DNA of 64,000 nt from Wuchereria bancrofti (taxonomy: Eukaryota > Nematoda > Chromadorea > Rhabditida > Onchocercidae), in contig SSBO01000007.1 of assembly GCA_005281725.1 (NCBI GenBank), forward strand, positions 2,362,402 to 2,426,401. Reading direction: 5' to 3'. A model generated the notes under the pieces. The model ran no database searches. It had not been told where the DNA came from and worked only from the letters and a program-made list of their open reading frames with translations. This document shows, piece by piece, positions 49,401 to 61,400 of the stretch. The position numbers were made by a program, and so were the translations under genes. Within the stretch, counting starts at the first letter, position 1. The number at the start of each line of letters is the position of its first letter.

Positions 49401-52400
49401 AAATTTAACTAATCAAAAGAAAGAATACTGAGCAATATTTTCACAATTAATTGACTTTTGAAGAAATTTACATATCCACTAATTAAATATTCAAAAATCT
49501 AAGTCGTTAATTTCAGATTCAAGACTCTGAAACAGCATTAGACACATTATACCTAAGTCATCATATTTAACTTACTATTTTTAAAATATTTTAATGACAT
49601 ACCAAAATTGGAGTAAATCCATTTCGTTGTTCAGTTCCGATTCATCCGCAAAACGTTCATCCAATCTACGTCTCTTCTCCCGAATGAGATTTTCATACTC
49701 TTTCCATTGTTCACCGATCCTTCGTAACCTATCACGAAGTTGATTGGCTTCTTCTTCATTTATATGTGTTAGTATTGGTTCTGCCTAAACATTCATCTGT
49801 TTATTTCAAAGTAAAGATACCATATTTCAAATTATTTAGGACTTTATCTAATTTCTATGATATATCGCTTTCACTAAATCATTGATAGCTTAGCCAAAAG
49901 ATTAGTCGTCGAACTTAATTCTGCTTTTCATTCACTTCTTTCCGGCACATTTCAACTGCACCTGTTTGTATTACATGTAGCAGAGGAAAAGTGTTACTTT
50001 TCGCTAAATTAAGACTCGTTCCAATCAAAGGCATGAGTATACCACATCTAGAATTATCTGCAATGCTTACTGGGTAGGAGTTGCTAAATTTGTTATATAA
50101 TAATTGGAATTGGAAGAAGTACCAGTTGCATTATGGTAGAATTTAAAGTACGCATTGCACTAGATACAAAATCGGCAGCATAGATGAAAGAACGATTTGT
50201 TGGAAGCTTCTGGATGTCAAATATCATCATCTTCTAGCTGACACTATCACAGTTTTAAATTTCTGTTTACAGCAATTTCTGGCAGTACATACTAGGAAAG
50301 AGGTTATCATAAGAATATGATATTTAAGAAATGCATATTTAACTGATTTCCTTCTTTTCTCTTTTTACACCCTAATTTTTACTGGGAAATTCAGAAAGAT
50401 AACCTTTAGTGAAGTGTGTTGTATTTGTGCTAAGGCTCGTTGTAATCGGTCCTCTAAAGAAAATGCAAAATGCTCCAGTTCTTCCAATTCCGGTGATTTT
50501 TCCCGGTTATCTACTTCAGCTAGTGCTTTACCAAGTTCATCTAGTAGTTTCTGGCTGATTTTTATGTTTTCCTCCAGGCTACTTTCGGCTTTAATCAGCT
50601 TATTTATTTCACTAAAAAAAATTATAGAATTAGACGTGACATCGCTAGAATCTATTCAGATAGAAGATGACCAAAGCATGAATCATTTTACCATTTTCAG
50701 TAAATTCATACATCAAAAGACATTTCTCTCCCTTTTTTCCAACAATAATACATGTATATTTACTCTTATTTTGATTGGATTTCTGAAATTGTTGAAGTTG
50801 ACTAAATTAAACAAAGACATTAACATTCAAAACAGCTTCAGCAACAAGTAAGCTATTCACACAATTGTCCACCCATTCTTCCAGCAGTTTGTGATTTTTC
50901 CGACGCTCACGAAGATTAAGTTAGGGTCAATGCTTATGATGAACATGTCGAAAAAGTCGAAACCGAATTTTCAAGAAACTTTACTTTCAAATTAATGAAC
51001 ATGGAAATACTTAAATGTCAGAAAAGCATGTATGAAGAATGCTTACTTCGTGCGGCGATCCTTCCAATCTCGAAGTGACTTAAGTCGCTCACGTGCCGCT
51101 TCATTTTCTACTAAATCCATTGTCATCTGTGAATCATCAATTGCACGTTCAACCTTTTTGAAACTTTCATTCATTTCCTAAAAACAGAGTAATAAATTGG
51201 TTCAAATAGAGTAATGCGATTACTGCCTGCCCCTAGGAAAGTTGGAACGAAAGAGTTGAAAAAACCTTAAAATTATCGAGTTTTCTACCTTACTAAAACA
51301 AAGACAAATTCTACATTGAAAAACAGGATGCTAAAGATAAAGATCAAAAGAATGAGAAATGGAAGTTTAATGAAATGGAATTGCAAATTATTTCAGATGA
51401 AGTAAAGACTGGTATAAACAAGACGAATCAACTTAGACAGTGATTCTGACTGGAAGAATGAAGTGAAAGTTAGAATGTATTGATGCTGACACAGAAATTT
51501 ATGTGAAAAAAAGTGCCTGAATTCCGGATTTCCAGATTAAATTTATGCCTGGTTGTGTAAATCATATAAATCCAAATTATTGCAATTTTCGAGATTTCCA
51601 ATAAGAAATAAAGTTAAATCAGATTAGTAACTATTAAGGAGAACGAATAGATTGGTCTTTTTTGATTGAATAAAAATTGAACGGTTGCTAAAACAATCAA
51701 TCAATCGAAAAAAAATGTCATAAAAGTCAGAACGAAACAAATTTCACAGTTATTTTTTAATTGTAATGTTTCTTCCTTTTATCAAATGCAATGAATCCAT
51801 CGTAAAAGTTCTAATCGTAAAGGGACATATCAGAAAAATTTAAACATCTTTTGGTAGATTAATTTTCAACCAATCTTCAAGAAGTTACAGTTAAAACGAA
51901 AAAATATGTTTTATGTACAATTAGCCAAGTTTAGACCTTTTATAGTGAACTAAACATCGCTTCAATGACTTGTTTGATGAAATCCGTTTAAACAAATATA
52001 ATTTAAAAATAAGCAAGTGGTATTTAATACTGATAAAACCATTTGTCAATGAATTGATTTGTAATTTTATAATAGGTCCATGAAAAATTATCGTAAAGAC
52101 TGACAAATGGACGATATAATTAATTCCTCGTTGTTCTTTCTTCTTATGAAACCATTGAATGATGAAGTGAAATAATCAATCTGAATACATGGAAACTCAT
52201 GAGAGAAAGACAGAGAAGAGTAGTGGGTATGGTATATCAATAAGAAACACTGCTGCCAGCTAACAAACCTCAAGAAAGAGTGGAAAATGAATCATGTCAT
52301 ATCACTGTATGATATATGCAACAAGCAATAGTGTTCTAATCACACTATTGTCACATTATTATTAGTTATCCTAGGAAAAGTGGTGGAGAACAGAAAGACT

Positions 52401-55400
52401 CAGAGAAACACAACAATTTCAATAACAAATCGTACAAAGAGTAAGAAGCCAGCCAAAAATACTGATAAATTGCTTCGAAGGTCATATTGGGGTCATTCAT
52501 TCAAACGAGAGCGGAAAAGGATTGCGATGACTATGGTCATACGTACAGTACAATCTACCATTATGAAAAGAAGTAGGAAATGAATGACCAGAATCAGAAT
52601 GTTCCTTCATTCACAAACCTCCAGTTTCTGCTTCTTCTGATGTAAATCTTTGAAAGGTAACGGGTCATCTCGACTTAGTTCCTTCTCAATTTCATCCATT
52701 TCGATGAACAAAGACATGAGCGATTCAGATGCTTCGATAACATTAACTTTCATTGCCATTACCAAAGGCTCAGAACTATTTGATTCTGTTTTCTTTAATT
52801 CCGTTTTTGATTGGTCATCTTCTGCTTCCTGAGATATCGACGCAGTAAAAATATATCTTTTCCAGAATTGAAATTTTTTGGATAGCTAAAGATAATTTAT
52901 ACGAACAATTTGAGTATAGAAGTTCACTGAAAGGACTGATGCTCTATTTCTTCCATTAAAATTAATATGTAGCAAGGTAAGCGGATACAATCCTACCTGT
53001 ACTTCAAGGGTAAGTGATTGTCTACCGGTACTAGTAGTTGAAATTATATCCAGTTCTTGTTGCTCCTTCGATTGAATTACTTCTGATGGCTTATCTGTTT
53101 GTACTCTTATATTCTCCTTACTTTTTTTGATTGACGCATTTATTTTCTCTTCTATATCACGAATTTTATCATGAACTTTATCCATGATTGTATTTGGTTG
53201 ATTTCCAGAACTTCCAGGTAGACAACAGTGCAAATCATCACTTCGCCGTTGCAAGTAATCTAGCTGCATTTGTCGATCCAGTAAATCACGTTGAGTGGTC
53301 TAGAATCTCAAAAAATTATTTGATTTTCAAACTAGAGAAAGAAATTTGTATTACCAAAACAACACAGCACTAAATGCAACCCCGACCTCCTTAATATTTG
53401 ATTCTTTTCTGAAGTTTAGCCCTAACAAGATTCTCATTTCAGAATTCTCTTTGTGCTTTGGTGGATATCAAGAGTGGCTGATAACCGATAATGTCATCTC
53501 GACACAGTCACTATTTTGAAAGTATTCTTCCCTAAATTCCCTAATTGATAATGTCTTCCGTAACGACTTCATGTCGAGAAGAATGGAATGGAGCGCTATC
53601 AAAAAAAAAAAAAAGAAAGAGCTTGATTCAAGCTATATCATATCTTCGAGGTCTTTGAAAAGTTTTGGATCCCCCCAAAAAAAATTTCAAAATGAAAGTG
53701 TGTAGCGCTTCCTATAGATTTACAACAATATTCAGTATTCAAAACTTAATAATTGAACAAATATTTCTTGTTGATCCCTTCAAAAGTTTCAAGTTCCAGA
53801 AATTTTTGATTAGGAATGAAAATCATTCCCACTAGATGGAAGTTTGAATTCATGTTTATATAGTATGACTGGTTTGATAGAATAACCCGGAATGTTACTT
53901 CTGAGGAAAACTAAAAAACAATTGAAATAGATCAAAACTGCTACAGCACTTCCTTGAATTTTGCCCCCAATTGAATTTCTTCGCTTGTATTGTAACTTTT
54001 ACTGACACGTGTGTTATTTTTTTTTGGAGATTACAATTTTCAATTTCGAAATTTATGTCTTGAAAAACTAAATGTTAAAAATTTAGCTAAAATATTCTCT
54101 TTCTTCTTCCTTCGCCTATTACTAAATTTGCACAAATTAATTGTCTGACATTGGCAACAACCGATTCCGATAAATCGCGGGATGAAAAGTTGTCCAGTAT
54201 ATCCCATATTGCGCTGATGTCTCGTTCTAAAGTTTCTGCTTTAGCTCGTATAGGAAATAAATTTGTTTTGTTTTCCTTCAAGGCTCCTTCTATCTAAATT
54301 GGTTAGGACATTACATGAAACAAAATTCAGAAAAAAAATTAAGCGCTTCTTAAAATACTTTACCGGCAGTGCAAATTTTAAAGAATTTTCAACATTATTT
54401 TTGATAAGGACTTTTATGACAACAGAAATAAAACTCAATTTTGAGAGCTTTGAAAAATCTCTTTACTTGAATTAAAACTTTAAATTCGAATTTCCACCAA
54501 GAAAAAAGTAGTAACAGTACCTGATTTGCTAAATCAATAACTCCGTCCAGACTGCCTAGGGCATCGTGAACATCAAGCTCCATACGACCGCTACTCGCCA
54601 AACGACGTCCTTCCTCAACCGCTTCCTTCAATTTCTCCGTGTAATCAAGAAGCCACTCGTCAACATCCTAAAGTAACAACTGCGCCACAACGTTTACTGT
54701 TTATTTGTGTGTGAAAAAGAAGATTAAAGTGACATCGTTTAAAGCAGCACAATAGAAGATTTTTCCCATATCATTCATCGTTGGCTGAAGTATTTTTAAA
54801 GTAAACAGGTCATGTTATGAACATTATTCGGAAGTTTCTTGAGAGTATTTTCACAAACCTGAACACGTTTTGACCACTCATTTACGGAGGAAACCGGAAA
54901 GCGTTCAAAATCCAGATAATCATTAGCAACTTTGTATAAATCATGTAATAAACTGATTTGATCCCGAAAACCTCCTTGGATAGTATCACGACGCAGTTGG
55001 GGAGGTGCTGGTCCAGCAGGTGAACTGCTTCGCACTTTTTGACATTTCTTCTCCATCTCATTCCAACGCTTCTCGATCTGTGGAATAAATCTACTCAGTT
55101 TTTGATTTACATTCCATTAATTGGAATATCCGCTCCACGCGGAATATAAAATACAAAGCAATCATACATAAGGAAAATATAAACGATCTTTCATTTTATA
55201 ATTTTCAAGTCGTTTCAGGTTCACTCTAATGATATTTTGCCTCCAGATATATCCTAAACATTTAAATGTTTTGGCAAAAACTAACTTCCGAAAGGACCAC
55301 TGAAAATTTTGTTTCCACTTCCGGATCTGATCTTAATAATCGACGATACCGTCCGATGAAAACATTTTTATCCGATCTGCAGCTGTCTAGTGCAGTTAGC

Positions 55401-58400
55401 AACATCTAGAAAATAAGTAAATCACAATAGGAAAATAATAGATATAATGAATAAGAAAAAGAAAAATAAGTAAAGCCTGGTAACTCACAATGTTTTTTTT
55501 TTTTTTTGATTTTTAGACGAAAATAAAAGAGTTTACAAAGTGAAATTTTCAACTGACAACTAAAATAAGGTGCTAAACGCTCGTTCAGCAAACTTTCTTA
55601 AATATGCGAAAAAATTGACCGAAGTGAGAATGGACTGTTGATAGAAGTATGGTAAATAAACAAACAAATTAAAATCTAACCTCGGTATTTTCAATTTGTT
55701 CCATTTCTGCCAAAGATTCTTTCAGCTGACTATGCAAAGTTTCGAACTTTTGTAACAGTGCCATCTTGTCCTCACTGACACACTGAAAATAACAAGAAAT
55801 TGTGATATCATGGTATCGTGAAATCGTGAAGTGTGGTACAGACTGCGTCTACTTCAGCATATATCCCAAAATACATCACAAATTTCGTCAATAACTGTTT
55901 TGATTGAGAAAATTTGTTGAAAGTTGGAGATTATTAATTAAAGGACTAATTGTCGTTTAGATAAGTCTGAGACAATGGAAATCAGAAGCAAAATAAATCA
56001 TACGCAAAATTTCATAACGATCAAAAGAATTCTTATTTTCGTTTTATTACAGTTTTTTTTTCTATTATAAAGTGACAAGACACAGTAGTAGAACTTCTAA
56101 CCCTTGACCTTATTTTATATTTTTAACTTTATAAATTCAAAAAAATTAATAATGAAATTAGTGAGATAAAAGTAATCAGAAATTGAACGAAATTGAGGAA
56201 AGATTGAAAATTTCACTTTAATAGCATCAATCCACGATCGTAAATCGCCTTGCAAGCGTACAGCTCGACGTTTCCGTTGCTCTATTACGCTATCATCAAC
56301 TTTGAATGAGTCCATTGTCAATCGTTGCATGACATTTTCAGCCTTCGACAACAGTAACGCACCCCTAAATTCAAAGAATAAATAAGGTGACTTCAGCACA
56401 AAGGTTAGGTAATTCTTTGCCAAAATTCCTTACTTATTGAGGTCTTCCACTAATTCTTCCAAAGTTGCTCGATCGGCATCCACCGTTTCTATGTTTTCTG
56501 ATCGAACGAAAGCATTCAGTCTCGATTCTACACTCTCGAATACGGCATCTAATTTTTTCATGTCATTGTTTAAAGTGTCCAATGATATTACACAGTTTTC
56601 CATGCGTTCTGCCATTTCGGTATTCTTTAAAAGTTTTAAATCTAATAAGAAAAACAAATGAATAATTTTTGCTGTGCAATTTGAGGATACTTTCTGAAAT
56701 TTAAAGAAACGAGAAAATGTGCGAAATTAAGGCTGGGAGATATTTCACCTTTTAGTAAGAATTACCGATTGCTTGGAATGTTAACAGTCATAAAATGACC
56801 GGTATTACAGGATATAACAAAATAATAATCAGGGACATATTTGGGACCGAGATACGGGAAAAATACTAATTGTTCAGGCAAAAACGTTTCAATCCACCAT
56901 TAAAACAAACCCTTGCACTTAAGTTTTTCAGCTTCTCATCTAATTTGCTAACTTTCTTGTCCAAAACTTGCGCAGCAGTTGGAGTTAAAATCTGTTCCTT
57001 GGCAAACATTTTTCCGGATTCAGTTAGTTCATCCAAATGCATTCTTGCCTGAACAAAATATTTTCAAACAATGTTTGCGGAGGTATTTGTCATTTTCTCA
57101 GAATCATAACGAAACAAAATTTTATAAATGCAAAAAGATGTTGGATGCTCTCCGTTGTCTTCTTAAAAATTCAATTTATCACTAGTGATTATAAATGATA
57201 GTAAAGAATCACTTAGTTCCGTCCTTACATAGTTCATTTAGAGAAAAATTAAACCATAGCAAGTCTTCTAGTGATTTCATTGGTGTGATCCAGAGCTTGT
57301 TTACAACTCTCCGCTTGCACACCCGTCAATTCGTCAACACTATTTTCCATATCTGATATTTCCCGTGATAATCTTTCTGCTCGTTCTTCTAAACCAATTG
57401 GTTGCTTGAACTCAGCAAATCTCGCCATCAAATCTTCGAATTGATTCTACGAAAGAAAAATCATTTTTCAAAAACTTGTAAACAAAATTGTGTAAATAGA
57501 ATAAGCCTTAGTAAAAAATGATACAATTAGGTACATTAAGGTTTATCACGAAGTTATTTTTAAAATACCAATGATCGTCTTATTTTGAGTTCGTCCTGGA
57601 AGAAATGAATAACTGCAATTTGATAAAAGCTACTGATATTCTAACGTTGAATTGATAGATAGTAAGGAATAAATACTAAAACTAGATTTAGACATATAAT
57701 AATCTCATGAATTATCTAATGAATAACTTACCATTCCATCCAACTAATTTTATCTAATCGGTTTTGATGCAAAAAGCATGAGTAAAATGAAATTAGAGAA
57801 TTCATCAGCACTGCCGGCTAGAAGAAAGCAAAAGAGGAAGAGGAGTAAATGAAAAATAAAAAATAAAACAAACGTTTTTTGGAATTTTCAGTTGTCTTTA
57901 ATAAATTACCGTAATAGGCCTTATTTATGCCACTTTTTTCATTACTCAAATTAAAATAGGATGCGCTTCATTCCACATTTCAGGTTACTCTTAAGGTTTC
58001 TTTCTACCCTTATAACGAACTTTTTGAAAATGCGGAAATAGTCTGAGTTAAAAGAGAGAAACTGCAAAAAGTAAGCGGAAATATCTAATCCATTATTCAA
58101 TGCTAATATGCTTTCACTTGATTTTGTGATAATAGCACTGAAAAGTTACTGAGAAGTAGCAGATGAAGACTAATTGCTAATTAGCATCACGAAACGTTTC
58201 CAAGTGCTAAGACTACGACTAAATGTATTTCAAACGTAGAAATTGTGTCGTGAGATAGGAATCATTTTAAAAAATCATTAAAAATTAAAATAAATGTAGA
58301 ACTTACAGTAATATGATCCAGCTGTAATTGTAAACGATTTGGTGTACCCCAGTCACTGGTATTTTTAACAACGAATTCTCGTAAATCATTAATGCAGTAC

Positions 58401-61400
58401 TCGAAATCATTGAATTCCTTTTGAAGTTGCTGAAATTTGGAAAGAATAAGAATGTTCGCATAGAATGAATTGCAATTTTTTTAAATAAGAAAAAATCACT
58501 GGCCAAAATGAATAATTTTGATGGACTTTTCTTTCCTCATTTCTCAAAGTCCATCCCTTGACAATAGCGCATTTCTCCTTCCTTTTAACAATATGCATGC
58601 AAATAAACTCGTGATATTTTTTAATTTTAGAAGTAGGACGAACACAAATATGCAATAAAGCAAAAAGAAAAATGACCCAACAGACCGTTGAAAAAAGCGA
58701 TAAAGGATGAAATTCCTAAAGAGAAGTGCTTTTGAACTCACCGCAATAAGCGTTCCGTTGGAAAAAGCATTCTGAAATGAGAACTTTTCAACTAGTGCTA
58801 AAAGGTTGATGACAGCGTTGCAGAAAAATTGGAATAAAATTCTTACAACGATAAAAGAAACAAATAGAAGCAAAGATCATTATAAAAAGTGACAGTAGCA
58901 AAGCAATTAGGAATTTTTCAAGCATTTTTTAATTTTTTTCTTTAAATTTTAGTATCATGCCACTGTTTGACGCTTCATTTTGTTTAGCATTTACACTAGT
59001 TAGAATGGAATAGTTCGGGCTATCAATAACATCACATAAAACGATTTGATTAATGAAACTGGGTCAGCTACTCGCACACCGTAATCATGAGATGAGGCCA
59101 AGTCATCGGGGATTGCTGATGAAATGATTTCAAAAATTTGAAGAAATTAAAGAAACATCTTTTAATTTCGAAATCTAAAATATTAGTCTGATGCAATATA
59201 CAAGTGACATCAACATTATTTCGCGCACTATGATCAAAAAAGTGAAAGTTCAAACAAGACAAAGAAGCATTATATTCAGCATAAGTTAGCTTAAGCTTTT
59301 AAAGCACAACTAAAATGCGATAGCTGCTAACTATTGAAAATAAACTGCTAACGAACAATCAATCCATTCTGTCATCATTTGATGTCAGTTTCAGAAATAA
59401 GTACATTCTCCCTATCCGTTATATCATGCTCACCTATATCCGTAGAAATATTCAGTGCTATGCCATAGCTTCTTAATCATCCTCAGTTCATCTACTCACT
59501 CTCATCCCAAATCGTTAATAGTCCAAACATCATTTTCAGTTATTTGTATGCTAATCGGTGCATCATATTTTTTAGTATTTAACAAAAAATCATGTTTAAG
59601 TTCTATGGTTAGTTAAGTCACGTGTAAAAATTTATTTCAATTAATAGTTAATAATTGTAGATTACTCATTTGAAGTTAATTTTAAAGCGTCACGTAATAT
59701 GTTTAAAATAAATGACTAAATTTTTGGTATTTCTATGACAAATACATAAACAGATCCATGTATTGTGTAAAGCATTTCGTATAATATTGCGATGAAAAGA
59801 ATGAGTGTGATTAGCCTTTCATGCATTTCAACTTTGTTTCATTTATAAGTTCACCAGCGAGTAATCAATCAAGCAGCTAAATTAATATTTACCTTGTATT
59901 CATGAGGTACATCCAGTGCGGAAACGTCATTTGCAACTCGGCATGATAAAATCAGTTGCACATGATTACACCAGGCTTGGCATTCGGTTAAGGAACTATC
60001 AAATTGTTCACAATTATGAATAGCTGCTTCAAGTTGTTCGATACGTTCCTTTGCCTGGACCAATACTTCATGATGCTGTTCACGTACATGATTAAGCTAC
60101 AAACAAACATTCATTAGTTTGAATAAACTCTACAACTTTATGTTTTTTTTTAATAGTTATTTCATTTTAATAGTTATTAGAATCATCCCTTTCTCTTCAT
60201 ATCTTTTGCATCTGATCGTCAGCTAAATTTAAGTAAGATATATCTCTTCAATTTGCTCCTCCTTCCAGCTTTTTAAAAACAAATTAGGAGAAGCTAACAT
60301 CTTTCGCCATTCGTTCATTTATTCCAGATAAATTCTCTAATTCTTTGTCGGCCGTTTCCATTGTTTCACATAAATGTTCCAAATTCTAAAATGAGAAAAT
60401 AAAAGAATCTTTTTCGTAACAAAGAACTTTTTTCTTCATTACAGTAAAATTGGTAATAAAAGTTGACATATAAATATTCGCTGAATTCTTCTGCATCTGT
60501 TGCATCACGACTTGCATCAATGGCACGTCGAAGCTCATCCATATTTCGTTGAAATTCTCGTACCGCACCTATAAATAAAAGAAATTTAAGTTATAGTTAT
60601 AATTAAAAATAATTAATCAGGAAAATCATTCAATAATCTCTCCCGAAATGTAAACTTCTTTGGGAAAAAGTTTTAATTCAAATCTGATGTTGATTACTCT
60701 TTCATTAGCGTTTTATTTAGAAATGTGATTCCACAAAGTACACTTACATATCCTAAATTAAAGATGAAGCACGTGAGACATACACCTGTAAGTAATCGTT
60801 GACGCTGTTTAAAACCAAACAAGTCGAGAATTTAATCGAAAAACTGGATTGAGACAAACTATTTATTGCCCGAAAGATTATAGACTATTACGTAAGATAC
60901 GGTGATAATTACTAGCGAGAACACAACCGCACCTCTGGCTATTCATATCTTGTTTTCTAATTTTTTTTCTATCACAGTGATTTCATTTCATACCGCTGAA
61001 TGATTTGTTAACAAGGCAGAAGTTATTATAACTCAAATATCTAACTCAAGTGCCCCTCAATTGTTCCAACTTTATTTTGGACAGACAAATTTGGGGCATA
61101 CTCTGCTGAAATCGTTTATTTTCCTTTTCCAATAATGCTATACTTTCATCGATATCATCTTCTAAGGTACTCCAACCAGCAACAGTTAGCTGCATCCGAT
61201 TTTTCAACTTTTGGAAGATTCGATCACGACTGGACGATGAGCTACTCAATGTTATCAACATTATTTCTTCATTTAGAACTACAGATTCCTTCTGAATTGC
61301 TAAGCCTTTTCGAATATCTTTTTGTAGTTCCTAAAAAACGATATCGTTCAAAAACCAAAGAATTTTGGAATAACTGATAATGGAAAATAAAAAAAGACAC

